64,000 bases of DNA from Mesorhizobium loti (GTDB lineage Bacteria > Pseudomonadota > Alphaproteobacteria > Rhizobiales > Rhizobiaceae): positions 372,001-436,000 of the forward strand of contig CP050294.1 in NCBI GenBank assembly GCA_014189435.1. The letters run 5' to 3'. Each line of letters opens with the position of its first letter. The stretch's first letter is position 1. The notes under the pieces were generated by a model. It was not told the origin of the DNA and ran no database searches. It was given only the letters and a program-made list of their open reading frames with translations. Both the position numbers and the translations under genes were made by a program. Shown piece by piece: positions 39,501 through 49,345 of the stretch.

Positions 39501-41037
39501 GTGTCGGAACAAGCTCCCTCCATCGCTGATTTCCTCGCCCGGATCGCCACTCTGGAGGCGGCGGTTTGTGCCCGTGACATCGCCATTGCCGAACGGGATG
39601 AGCAGCTGCGAAGAGAGCGCGCCGAGGCCGCGCTTCGCATCCAGCGCCTGCAGCTGCGGATCGATCGCTTCAACCGCAAGGCCTTCGGCCGCTCCTCCGA
39701 GAAGCTCGGCCAGATGCAGCTCGAACTCGAAGATCTCGAGACCGATTTCGCCGCCAGCGTGCCCGATCTCGAACTGCCTATCGTCGCGGACAGCGACAAG
39801 GTGCGGGTGTTGCCGGTGCGTAAGCTCAACCCGAACCTGCCGCGCAAGCGGGTCGTTCGCGAGCCCTCTTGCGCATGTTGCCCGGGCTGCGGCGGCGATC
39901 TTCGCGCCATGGGCGAAGATGGCGACGAGATGCTCGATCTGGTGGCTCAGGCCTGGCAGGTGATCGAGACCATTAGACCCAAGTACAGCTGCCGGACCTG
40001 CGATAAAATCATCCAGGCGCCCGCACCAGCCAAGGCCATTGCACGCGGTAAGCTCAGCTATGCTGCGCTCGCCCATATCATGATGGCCAAGTGGGGTTAT
40101 CATCTGCCCTTCTACCGTCAGGTACAGATGATGGCCGCCAAGGGCGTCGATATCGAGCGTTCCACGCTTGCGCGCAGCGCCGGCTACGCCGCCGCTTTGC
40201 TCGATCCCATCTACAACCGCATCCGTGAGATCGGCCGTACCCGCAGCAAGATTCACACCGACGACACGCGGCTTCCGATCCTGGCGCCCGGCACCGGCAA
40301 GACACACAAGGGCGCGCTCTGGGTTTATGTCGCCGACGACCGCAACTCGGGTTCGAAGGAGCCGCCGATCGCCTGGTATCGCGCCACCATGGGCCGCGCC
40401 GGCGAGAGCGTGATGAGCGAACTCGCCGGATTTGCCGGCACGCTCCAAGCCGACGGATTCAGCGGCTATAACCAGCTCTACAAGGGCGGCGCCATTCGAG
40501 AAGCAGCCTGCCTGGCCCATCTGCGTCGCAAGATATTCGACGTTCACGACAGCCAGCCGACCGAGCTCAGCACGACGGCGATGGCCGGTATCCAGGCGGT
40601 CTACCGGATCGAGGAAGAGATACGGGGACTCCCGCCCGCCGAGAGATTGGCCGCACGACGAAGTCGGACCCGACCACTGGTCCGGGCGCTGCGACGACAG
40701 CTCACGCGCCAGGGCAACGGTTTGTCGCGCCATGCGGATATTGCGAAGGCCTTCGCCTATGGCACCAGACGATGGCGCGCGTTCAATCGCTTCCTCTACG
40801 ATGGCCAGCTCGAGCCCGACAACCTGATCGCGGAGCGGGCCATTCGTGGATTTACAGTCGGCCGACGCAACTGGCTTTTCTCGGGCAACTTCGCCGCGGC
40901 GGAGCGGTCAGCGGTCATGCTCAGCATCATCGAGACCTGCAAGCTCTGCGGCGTCGATGCCGAAGCCTACATGGCCGATGTCACCGAGCGCATCCAGAAC
41001 GACTGGCCAGCCTCGCGATGGGATGAGCTGATGCCGT
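39501..41037 (+). pseudogene. IS66 transposase TnpC, C-terminal end cut by IS110
   Basis: From GTG 39501 the protein shows the N-terminal coiled coil (LRRERAEAALRIQRLQLRID), the zinc-finger region (CAWCPGC-like CACCPGCGGDLRAMGEDG), and the DDE core starting IHTDDTRLPILAPGTG with LQADGFSGYNQLYKGG. The final IRGFTVGRRNWLFSGNFAA and TCKLCGVDAEAYMADVTERI blocks follow. The end DWPASRWDELMP is followed by IS110 DNA instead of the usual dozen residues. Loss of so few residues may still leave an active enzyme, read through to a stop at 41222. Confidence 0.88.
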
Positions 41038-41115
41038 GTTGGGGTGGACGGCTCCCAACGGCATCGCGATGTGCCAGAATGAGTTCGTTGAAAGCTCAAT
41101 CGAGGGAGACCGTCC

Positions 41116-42150
41116 GTGGAAGAGATTATCCGAATTGGTGTCGATACGTCAAAGAGCGTTTTCCAATTGCATGGCGTGAACGCAGCCGAGCAACCAATCC
41201 TGCGCAAGAAGCTTTCGCGTAGGGAGATGGTGAAATTCTTCGAGAAAGCACCACCGACCACCGTCGCACTCGAAGCTTGCGGTGGCTCTCATCATTGGGC
41301 GAGGTTGTTAGGTTCCTTTGGCCACGACGTAAAATTGATCGCGCCGCAATTGGCCAAGCCTTATGTCAAGCGCGGCAAGAACGACGCGGCGGATGCGGAA
41401 GCCTTGTGTGAGGCGATGAGCCGACCCACCATGCGCTTCGTGCCGGTAAAGAGCGCGGAACAGCAGGCTTCGTTAATGCTGGTCGGTGTGCGAGAGAGAC
41501 TCATCCGCAATCGGACACAGCTTGCCAACGCTATTCGCGGTTTTGCCATGGAGTTCGGCATCGTCGCGGCCACCGGCATGTGCCGGATCGAACCGCTATT
41601 GGAGCGCATTGCGGCCGATCAAGCCCTGCCTGAATTGGCCCGCGAGCTCTTTGCCATGCATGGCGTTGAGTATCGAGACTTGCTTGCCGAAACGAAAGTC
41701 GTCGAGGAGAAATTAACCGCGTTGCATCGCTCCGATGAATGCAGCAGGCGCCTGGCCGAAATTCCGGGTGTCGGACCGGTCGGCGCGTCGCTTTTGATGA
41801 TGAAGACCCCAGATCCCCGAACGTTCAAGTCAGGTCGCGATTTTGCCGCTTGGATAGGACTCACGCCCAAAGACCATTCCACCGCAGGCAAGATCAGGCT
41901 CGGGGTGATCACCCGAGCTGGCGACGAAATGCTGAGGAGCATATTGGTGGTTGGCGCAACTGCCCTTCTTCAGCATGTCAGAACAGGTCGAAGCAGACAT
42001 GCTTCCCGATGGCTGATCGAACTCCTGCAACGGAAGAAACCGAAGCTTGTGGCGGTGGCGCTCGCGAATAAGATCGCCCGAATTGCCTGGAAGCTTATGG
42101 TGAGCGGCGAAACGTACCGGCGACCGGAAGAACAAACACAGGCAATTTAG
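41116..42150 (+). CDS. IS110-family transposase
   Basis: A complete 344-residue DEDD transposase. N-terminal RuvC-like motifs: IRIGVDTSKSVFQLHGVN, VALEACGGSHHWARLLG, KNDAADAEALCEAMSRP. C-terminal: LAEIPGVGPVGASLLMM, FAAWIGLTPKDHSTAGKIRL and VALANKIARIAWKLM. It sits inside the IS66 element and differs clearly from the other IS110-group transposases in the window. Confidence 0.93.
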   Translation: MEEIIRIGVDTSKSVFQLHGVNAAEQPILRKKLSRREMVKFFEKAPPTTVALEACGGSHHWARLLGSFGHDVKLIAPQLAKPYVKRGKNDAADAEALCEAMSRPTMRFVPVKSAEQQASLMLVGVRERLIRNRTQLANAIRGFAMEFGIVAATGMCRIEPLLERIAADQALPELARELFAMHGVEYRDLLAETKVVEEKLTALHRSDECSRRLAEIPGVGPVGASLLMMKTPDPRTFKSGRDFAAWIGLTPKDHSTAGKIRLGVITRAGDEMLRSILVVGATALLQHVRTGRSRHASRWLIELLQRKKPKLVAVALANKIARIAWKLMVSGETYRRPEEQTQAI

Positions 42151-42434
42151 GAAATTGGCCACCACGGCGAGCACGATAAAAATGCTACCGTGTTGAGCTG
42201 ATGCTGTGAACTTGCAAGAGAAAAGCAGATGGTGCGATCGATCGATCCAAGACGCGTGACACTCCGCCAATTCCAGTGGCCTTTCGAGGTCGTTGCCGTG
42301 TTAGGAACACGCGTTGCGGAAACCATCTTGGCCAGTGGTCATGTGCGACCACACACAAAGGCCGCACATATGGATGCAAGCGATCCGATCAAAAATATCC
42401 GCAAAAAACACTTGCAAGTGGGAGCCGTCCACAT

Positions 42435-43081
42435 ATGGAATTGGGTGCGCCGCCAAGCGATGCCGCTCTCCTTGGCGGCATGAGCGCAATCGATGACATG
42501 GCGCTGTCGGACGAGGCGCTCGAGGCCTGGATGGCCATCAAACCCGCCCCCGCCCGCTGGTGCGGACGATGTCGGCGCTGGATGGCTTCGTAACGGCGGC
42601 GGTCACCGGGCCGCGGTTCCCGGACCCGCAATACTGGATGTGCCCGCTCATGGGGTTGCCGCGCGACGTCTTGGCCAAAGGATCTGCAACCGATCACGCC
42701 GTGTTTGCCAGCGTCGCCAGGATCCACAACCGGATCAACGAGACGCTCTTCGACAGACCGCAGGATTATGCGCCCCGTTTCGCCACCAAGCCCAGCGGCG
42801 GCATCGACCCGCGGCCGTGGTGCCAGGGGTTCTACGCGGCCATCAATCTCAACATCAAAAAATGGAAACGGCTACTCGACCTCGACAACCCCAACCACGG
42901 CCTGCTGCTGCCGATCCTGATCTACTGCGTCGACAAAAAGGGGCGGCCCGTCCTCGGCAAGCCCAGGCCAGGGCCAGAGACCGCGCGCTTCATCGAGCAT
43001 GAGGCCTACAAAGACATCGCCCTCGTCATCCCCGCCCTGCGCGAACTCCACTACGTCACCCGTTATGACGATCCGCAGTGA
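42435..43081 (+). pseudogene. UPF0149 (YecA/YgfB-like) protein, frameshifted passenger
   Basis: ATG 42435 starts MELGAPPSDAALLGGMSAID, then LSDEALEAWMAIKPAPAR; a one-base loss near 42555 moves the frame to LVRTMSALDGFVTAAVTGPR. The rest (FASVARIHNRINETLFDRP, WCQGFYAAINLNIKKWKRLL, PILIYCVDKKGRP) matches the UPF0149 family of unknown function. The gene lies between the IS110 and the right end of the IS66 element, so it is a passenger. A conserved-looking leader (see the motif shared with 15180-15215) covers its start codon. Confidence 0.7.
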
Positions 43082-43159
43082 TCGGCGGCGACGCGGACCA
43101 ACGGCTTCCTACTATCTACTATAGAGCACTATTTCGGGAAAGGTGCCTTGGCGCATCGC

Positions 43160-43990
43160 TTACGATTGCGGCGATATGCTGGTCCCTTTGGCCGGCAGGT
43201 CTATCGTCGAATGGTTCGACCGCGTTGACGCGAGGCGGAATGACGATTGCGGCGGCAGCGCTGTGATCGATGACTGCGTCGTAAGTCGGTTTTCCGTCAT
43301 AGGCGCCGTCAGCAGTAAACTGTCCGATCGGACCGCCAATCTGGTCGAGTAGTGGCTCACTTGAGAGACATCGCCAGTGTCCTGATCAGTCAGGGTATGG
43401 GCAATGATCTCGCCGCTGTCGGCATCCAGTGCCAGATGCAGCTTGCGCCAACTGCGACGGGATCTGGCGCCGTGCTTCTCCTCCAGCCACTGACCCGCGC
43501 CGTAGACCTGCAGGCCGGTGCTGTCGACAAGAACATGCACTGGTCCCTCCGGCGCAACCTGGCGATCATGCCGTTTGTTGGGCGATTGCCATTTCCGCGC
43601 CCGACGGCTCAGGGTGGTATGATCGGGGACAGCGAGCGCCAGCCCCATCAGTTGCAGCACCGATTCCAGCAAGCCTTCTGCCTGGCGCAGCCGCAGGCCA
43701 AACACAAGGCCCAGCGTCAAGGTGGTCTCGATCGCCAGATCAGAATAGCGGTGCTGGCCGCCACGGGTCTTGCGTCTTGGCGCTTGCCACCTGGACAGGG
43801 CTTCCGGCGTCACCCACAGGGTCAAACTGCCGCGATGACGAAGTCCTGCCTCATATTCTGGCCAGTTCGTCACCCTGAACTTCATCTTCTCAATATGATG
43901 GCGGCGGCTGGTATTGTGTTTGAAAGGCATGGCTACGCTACAAAGGCTATTGCGGTTACCGCTTGCCTAAACCCACACCAATAAAAGATC
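43160..43990 (-). pseudogene. IS5b element, 3' end lost, frameshifted
   Basis: The transposase starts at 43930 (MPFKHNTSRRHHIEKM) and follows the IS5 pattern (HVLVDSTGLQVYGAGQWLEE, ALDADSGEIIAHTLTDQDTG) up to about 43352. A one-base loss there changes the frame, and the IS66 right end truncates it at 43160. The outer end at 43990 carries GATCCGTGCACCA and abuts the IS1111-type element. Confidence 0.88.
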
Positions 43991-44000
43991 CGTGCACCAT

Positions 44001-45357
44001 GTGTAGACGCCCGTTTGGCAAGAGGAATCTTTAGTTGGCATTGCGCGTTGTCGGGTGCTGACATGTGTCCGGCCTGTGTTGCGGCTTTCACACATGCCGC
44101 GGGCCCTTATGGTGTTCGCAGGTCAGGTCCAAATCAACGCCGCGTGCTCTTGAGACACTTTGGTGCACACTGGTTTTCCTGATCCCGTCTCACGACCGTT
44201 GCGCCATACTTCCGATGACCTCTCTCGCTGCGACGTCCCCTCGGTTACGTTGGCTTTAGACCGCAGCAACCGGAGCTCTGTATATTCCTCCCTTGGCCAT
44301 GATAGCCCAGATCATTCGCGCCATCTTGTTGGCAAGCGCCACCCTCACCAGCATCGGTGGTTTATGCGCCAGCATCTTGGCCAGCCACGTGCCTGGTGTT
44401 GCACCCTTGCGGGCGGGCGCGCCACACAAGCTCGCTATTGGCCCCTATGATCAGGAGCCGCCGCAGAGATCGATCCCCCATCTTCGTCGTGGAGCCGAGA
44501 CGCTGTTTGCCGCCTGTCGAATGTTGTCGCGGCACAAGCCCAAGCCATGCGGCGAAGTCCCGCCCACGTTTGAAGGTTTCAGGCGATGGCGCCAGAGCCA
44601 CCAGTGCGGTGGCAATCAATGGGCCAATTCCGGGAACTGTCATCAACCGGCGTGCGGTCTCATCTTCACGAGCCCGGCGCACAATCTGTGCATCCAGCAC
44701 GCGAATCTGATCATTCAGTTGGGACAAGCTTGCTGTCAGAAACCGCAGAGCAGTCCGCGCAGTTTCTGGAAGAGCCGTTTGCGGATCCTCAATCATCGCA
44801 ATCAGTTTCGAAGCGAAGCTTAAACCCTGCGGCACGACTTCACCAAATTCCGCAAGGTGGCCGCGCAGCGCATTGATGGTCTGCGTGCGCTGCCGGATCA
44901 GCAGATCGCGGGTGCGCAACACCACTGCTGCGGCTTGTCTTTCTTCGCTCTTCACGGCAACAAAGCGCATCGTTGGTCGTTGCGCCGCCTCGCAGATCGC
45001 CTCAGCATCAGCCATGTCGTTCTTCTGCCGCTTCAAAAAGGGCTTCACGTAGGCCGGTGGGATCATACGGACTTCGTGTCCCAAATGCCCTATCTCACGC
45101 GCCCAGAAATGCGAGCTTCCGCAGGCTTCCATCGCAACCAGGCACCGTGGCAGGCCACCAAAGAATTTCAAAACCCGCCCGCGCCGCAATTGCTTGCGAA
45201 ACACAACAGCACCTGTTTCGTCAGCCCCGTGGACCTGAAACACGTTCTTGGCTAAATCCAAACCGATCGTACGAACTTCGCTCATGATGCCCATCTCCAA
45301 TGGTGGTTTAAACAACTCCACTTTGCCACACACTGCGGTCGTCGCGGGCGTCTACAC
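44001..45357 (-). mobile_element. IS1111-type (IS110 family) element, copy 2, complete
   Basis: A 1357-bp element with perfect 13-bp terminal repeats (GTGTAGACGCCCG and its complement). It abuts an IS5b end on the left, while the right flank CATCAACGCC resembles the IS5 terminal repeat, so it may target that sequence. Confidence 0.85.
44256..45285 (-). pseudogene. IS1111-type transposase with a conserved frameshift
   Basis: Starts at ATG 45285 (MSEVRTIGLDLAKNVFQVHG). The DEDD domain (VAMEACGSSHFWAREIG, KNDMADAEAICEAAQ) and the C-terminal domain (MTVPGIGPLIATALVAL, WLGLVPRQHSTGGKQRLG) are intact. Near 44430 a single-base shift makes the first frame end early (stop at 44362), while the next frame gives ARKGATPGTWLAKMLAHKPP and VALANKMARMIWAIMAKGGI to TAA 44256. 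All three copies in the window share this shift, so it predates their spread or is bypassed by ribosomal frameshifting. Confidence 0.85.
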
Positions 45358-45367
45358 CATCAACGCC

Positions 45368-45540
45368 TGACAGCACCTCAAGGGGAACCTGTAGTAGAGC
45401 CAGACTGCATGGGCGATGATCTGCGGCGCGAAACGATGGCGCTTGTAGCTGACGGTTGCGGCGTTCATGCCGTCGCGTTATGCCGCAAATCCCTGACCGC
45501 GAGTTAAGTTGATAACGCCGACAGAACAGTTGCGTCAAGG
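45368..45540 (-). pseudogene. IS6-family transposase, N-terminal fragment (different subtype)
   Basis: From ATG 45468 the frame reads MNAATVSYKRHRFAPQIIAH and AVWLYYRFPL, the start of an IS6-type transposase, and is broken next to the IS1111 end. The remaining terminal repeat region reaches to about 45540. Confidence 0.75.
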
Positions 45541-45584
45541 CGAATCGTGCGGCGCGCGGCCATGCGGTGGACATGGTTTTCTCT

Positions 45585-46400
45585 TCAAGCAATGCCCGCA
45601 AAAAACGTCTTCGTTGGCTCGTTCAGCATCGCCGAAATCTGCGAGCGCGATGGCGCACCCCACCAGTCGCACAAATTGAGATAGCCGAGATCGCTTGCAC
45701 TGTCACCGAATCCGATCGCTGGCCTATCTTCAGACTCCGACCGGAGTTTCTTCAAGAGGAACTCTACTGCCCGGCGCTTTGAAACCGGCGGGGGAATGAG
45801 CGCGAAGTTGTTTCCGTTGTGATGCCGTATCCAACCCGCATCGTCGAACTCAAATTTCAGTTCCGCCAGCCTCTTGCCATCACCATTATTTTCTTTGAAA
45901 ACGGCGTATGTGGCCATCTCGCTTTCTTCAACGATCCACGAACGAACAGACATTTTGCCAGCTGCGGCTCCTTGCCGACCTATTTCAAGTACCTTGTTCA
46001 GTGCCCCCCTGTGAGGAATCAGTTCCTTAGAAATGACATCGTGCCATTCCTTCAGATGCGCACCGTCCGGCTTAAGGATGACAGCGCCGTTGGCAACAAT
46101 TGCATAGCTGTTGAACGCGATCTTGACGTTCCCGTAGGCCGTCGTGCCACGTGCCGTGACGGGAATGACTTGTGACGTACCCAGCAGCCAATCGATCATC
46201 GCAACCTGGCGCGGCGTCATCATGGAATGATGTCCGTTCGAGGAGATCGCAGCTAGCGCCAGTTTATGCTGGCTGCCTTTCGGGCACTTTGCACGCGTTT
46301 GGAACAATGTGTCATCCAGATCGGCAAAGACGATTGGCTGCATGGCGTGATCTGCGGATTTGATGGGTTGATCAGGCAATGCACTCGATCCGTCATCCAT
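45585..46400 (-). CDS. HAD-family phosphatase (Cof/sucrose-phosphatase type)
   Basis: Up to 271 residues; the better start may be ATG 46343 (MQPIVFADLDDTLFQT), which puts motif I near the N-terminus. HAD motifs: I DLDDTLF with both Asp, II VIPVTARGT, III Lys in KRRAVEFLLKKL, IV GFGDSASDLGYL. A C2-type cap domain lies between II and III (WIVEESEMATYAVFKENNGD). It would remove phosphate from a small metabolite. It lies downstream of a StiP-like gene and a phosphoribosyltransferase on the same strand. HAD, phosphoribosyltransferase and StiP-like proteins occur together in the biosynthetic module linked to ter operons. Confidence 0.82.
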   Translation of the reverse strand: MDDGSSALPDQPIKSADHAMQPIVFADLDDTLFQTRAKCPKGSQHKLALAAISSNGHHSMMTPRQVAMIDWLLGTSQVIPVTARGTTAYGNVKIAFNSYAIVANGAVILKPDGAHLKEWHDVISKELIPHRGALNKVLEIGRQGAAAGKMSVRSWIVEESEMATYAVFKENNGDGKRLAELKFEFDDAGWIRHHNGNNFALIPPPVSKRRAVEFLLKKLRSESEDRPAIGFGDSASDLGYLNLCDWWGAPSRSQISAMLNEPTKTFFAGIA

Positions 46401-46657
46401 GTTTGGAATCCGTTTTCGTCGACTCGGAAAGATCCCGGGCAGATCACTTTGGTTTTGCGTTCACATTTATGCCAACCGCCCCCCGTCGAAACGACGGCCA
46501 GCCCAGTTATAATCGCAAAAATGACATTCTGTCCGCTAATCAAGAGTTGCACTCACGACCGCCTATCAGCAAGCCGGATGAATCGAAACGCTTGGCCCAC
46601 GCTCGATCCTGGTTGAGCGGTTTGGAAGTTTGACCAAAATGCGATAGAATCAAAGTT

Positions 46658-47737
46658 CTAAACCTTTTTTATCAAAGTAATGGCGCGATATGGCTGGATA
46701 TTTTTCGGGACGACTTGGAAGGGGACTTTCCTCTCCCGGATCAAATGCCGTAGCGCTGCCAAGTCAGCGTCCTCAACGGAAGACAGGAGTACAACTTGAG
46801 GCTTGCGGCGCAGAATTGCTCGCGTGGCTTCCGCAATTCCTGGCTTGATCCGATTAATATTCTCGACGGCGAACTGTGCAGCAACTCGATTGATTGCCTC
46901 CCGCGATCGTCTCTGATGGCTTGAGCGGTCGTTGTCCATCCGCTGCGCGAGATCATTAGTTTGGTCTAACGCGGTGACGGCATGTGCCCATACATTATCC
47001 ACGAAAGCAGCTGAGATATCATGAGACACCAAGTGATCCCATAGGACTGTACCGTGAAAATCTTCCGGACCTATGACGTCCTCGTTCAGTATCGAACGGC
47101 TGATCAGCCCGGACACGGTGCTCCCGAGTATTCCCGATGGAATGAGCCAGTCCTCGGCCGACGCCGCAAGCCATGCCCGGCCACAGGGGTCAGACAGAAC
47201 CACCAGCTTGGGCGGCTGTGCAGAAAACGAATGGAAGCTCCGTTCCAGCTCGGTGGAGATGGCGCCTTTGCCGGTCCAGCCATCAACAAACAGTAGACCT
47301 TCAATGGGGCGCCGCTCGATGATGTGGCGCATTGCATTACTGTCAATTCCGCGGTCCCGTATGACCGAAATGCCAAAGTGTTGCACGTCCTTTCCCATGC
47401 GCGACAACGCACGCTTGAGGAGAACACCCAAAGGCACCCCGGCCCGAACGAGGCTCGCCAACGTGATCGGGCCTTTAATTTGATTTGAGATAGACCGCGC
47501 GAGAGCTGCTACCTCGCGTCCCATTCTCGCAGCGCCAACTGACATCGCTTCGTAGAATATCGCCATGTAGCCGGCTTCGGGCGCGCTTTCGGAAGAAATC
47601 ATTTCCGAATAATGGCGTAGGCCGGACTGTATCGCCGTTTCCTTCGACGCGTCGTCGATTGGCTCCAAAGTTACGAGCTTCAAAAGAAAAGTGACGTCCG
47701 TACTACGATACGTACCAGAAAGTATTTTACTCGTCAT
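46658..47737 (-). CDS. StiP-family protein (ter-associated, C-terminal Pelota-like part)
   Basis: About 359 residues from ATG 47737 (MTSKILSGTYRSTDVTFLLK); a longer start at 47782 is possible. The motifs HYSEMISSES, ITLASLVRAGVPLGVLLKRA, FGISVIRDRGIDSNAM and LLFVDGWTGKGAISTELERS match the family annotated as cysteine protease StiP; given its phosphoribosyltransferase-like motifs a nucleotide-linked enzyme role is equally possible. The last 45 residues (VVLLSSVEDADLAALRHLI to YRAITLIKKV) look like the Pelota/L7Ae-type RNA-binding tail found in this group. It is the middle gene of the three-gene cluster. Confidence 0.8.
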   Translation of the reverse strand: MTSKILSGTYRSTDVTFLLKLVTLEPIDDASKETAIQSGLRHYSEMISSESAPEAGYMAIFYEAMSVGAARMGREVAALARSISNQIKGPITLASLVRAGVPLGVLLKRALSRMGKDVQHFGISVIRDRGIDSNAMRHIIERRPIEGLLFVDGWTGKGAISTELERSFHSFSAQPPKLVVLSDPCGRAWLAASAEDWLIPSGILGSTVSGLISRSILNEDVIGPEDFHGTVLWDHLVSHDISAAFVDNVWAHAVTALDQTNDLAQRMDNDRSSHQRRSREAINRVAAQFAVENINRIKPGIAEATRAILRRKPQVVLLSSVEDADLAALRHLIRERKVPFQVVPKNIQPYRAITLIKKV

Positions 47738-47831
47738 CGTCAACAATGTAATTCCTTCTGCAGCCACTTGCCGTAACTTCAAGCTATGGTGTGCGGCTGG
47801 AAAGATGTGAATGTTGGTATGATGATAATGA

Positions 47832-49058
47832 TTAATGAGGAGGTACTCTCTTAGGCCGTACTAATGATACCCTTTCCAAGAAGTGCATGAGTTTAGAACT
47901 TATATTCGCTTCACTCGTCTCGGAGCACAGGAGGATTTTGACGTATTCTGACGGGACGACATTGTACAGATAATTAAACACATGCCCGCCGTAATTGTCT
48001 TCAAATGCGATTTTCGTTACAATCGCGTGACCCACTGAAATCGGTGATCGGGTAACCGATGAGTAGTGGACGTTAGCTCCTTCCAGCTCCAATTTTTCCG
48101 CAAGCAGGAACGGCTGCCAAATGTTTTCTCCTGTACCAAGGACCAGCGTAGCGCCCGACGATGCCGCCTCACCATCCAGTTGAAGATGGTGCCGGGAGAC
48201 ACCCAACCGAGCCAAGTTGATATCCCTGTCAGGCGAAATGACTTTACCCCTGTTTTTCTCAACAGATGGCACTTCCGGCGCGTCGATGTTCAAACCGTTT
48301 GCATCCCAGCGATACCTCCCGGAAAGGATTGACGCGCGCTTCACGTTGGCTGCGATTATCTGTTCGACAGCACCATCTGACCAATCCGTAAGGGTAACGA
48401 GAACCGTATTTCGAAGGTTCGACCTGATGCTGGCAGGCAGAGCTGCGAACAGATTACCGAATGTTTTTCCGGTCGACGCTTCATCGTCAATTAACACAAG
48501 CGTCCGGGCGTTCTTGACCATCGAGACCAGGACTGGCACGAGCGGCCAGTGTACGAGATGTTCTGGGGCGTGACTGTGCTCCTCCTGGAATTCACAGATT
48601 AGGGGCAAACCTAGTGCGTGTCTGGTGGTGCAAATGTAAACGGTGTCGTGCCGGTCATATTGTTCTGAATATTGCTGGTGCACGCCCGCTCCCAGCCCGA
48701 CAGCAGTTTCGGCCATGCCTATGAACAGGATTGGCCCTTCGAGATCGGGTGAAATTTGGTCGGCCAGAAGTTTGTACGTCTTTCGCATCAGCGAAGGCCG
48801 AACGGGACTGTGACGGCCAAGCAGCTTGGAAGCGAACAGGAAAGACCGTTTGGGATTGATGCGCTCCGCGAACCCGAACGTTGCATCGGGGGGCATTAGG
48901 CTGCGATCGATTTCAACCGATATGGTTCCGCGGGCGAGTTCGGCAGAAAGATATTTTTTAAGTGCGTTGTCCAAAATGTCCCACCCGGGTCTTTGATTTG
49001 GGGCGTTGTCACGGGTAACTTCTCGTGAGGAGGTGAGTAGACGCTGGTTCATGCACAC
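47832..49058 (-). CDS. Phosphoribosyltransferase with TRSP-type C-terminal domain
   Basis: A 408-residue protein (start GTG 49058 or ATG 49052). The PRPP-binding loop is RTLVLIDDEASTGKTFGNLF. Before it, EGPILFIGMAETAVGLGAGV and VYICTTRHALGLPLICEFQE fit the phosphoribosyltransferase fold of the ter-linked group. The C-terminal third (GATLVLGTGENIWQPFLLAE, VHYSSVTRSPISVGHAIVTK) matches the TRSP-type domain that usually follows it. It is the first gene of the leftward trio; the gap to the next gene is about 95 bp. The full ter module normally also has TerC, TerD and ATP-grasp genes, none of which is in the window. Confidence 0.82.
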   Translation of the reverse strand: MCMNQRLLTSSREVTRDNAPNQRPGWDILDNALKKYLSAELARGTISVEIDRSLMPPDATFGFAERINPKRSFLFASKLLGRHSPVRPSLMRKTYKLLADQISPDLEGPILFIGMAETAVGLGAGVHQQYSEQYDRHDTVYICTTRHALGLPLICEFQEEHSHAPEHLVHWPLVPVLVSMVKNARTLVLIDDEASTGKTFGNLFAALPASIRSNLRNTVLVTLTDWSDGAVEQIIAANVKRASILSGRYRWDANGLNIDAPEVPSVEKNRGKVISPDRDINLARLGVSRHHLQLDGEAASSGATLVLGTGENIWQPFLLAEKLELEGANVHYSSVTRSPISVGHAIVTKIAFEDNYGGHVFNYLYNVVPSEYVKILLCSETSEANISSKLMHFLERVSLVRPKRVPPH

Positions 49059-49193
49059 CAGCTACAAACGCCAGCGCTCTACCGCCGAGATTGTCCCCAT
49101 GCGGTAGGGCTTTATACTGTTGATCAGGATAGACACGTTCTCGGCGTATCTTCCAGAGCCGCCGCGAAATGCCGACAGGCGCCTGCTAACCAT

Positions 49194-49345
49194 GTGCAAG
49201 AGGGCCTGACACCAAAGCATCATCACCGACAAGCAGCGTTTTCCGTGGAGCGGCTACGGCAGGTCATGCCGAATGTCGAGCACCCCGCGCGCACGGCATC
49301 AACAACAGAGCCGAGAATTCTTACGAGTCGCTGCGAAAGGCAATT
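49194..49345 (+). pseudogene. Degenerate IS6-type remnant
   Basis: In shifted frames the strand shows GLTPK, ITDK, GYGR and finally INNRAENSYESL-like residues, the region around the last two catalytic residues of IS6 transposases. Several indels; old debris. Confidence 0.55.

Larger units (their letters stand above)
38588..43159 (+). mobile_element. IS66-family element enlarged by an IS110 and a passenger gene
   Basis: Near-perfect inverted ends: left GTAAGCGATGCGCCAAGGCA, right TGCCTTGGCGCATCGCTTAC. The IS66 gene order tnpA-tnpB-tnpC is followed by an IS110 that cuts tnpC and then by a UPF0149-type gene before the right end. The outer flanks (ISL3 left, IS5b right) have no matching 8-bp duplication, so the element or its surroundings have recombined. 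Confidence 0.85.
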
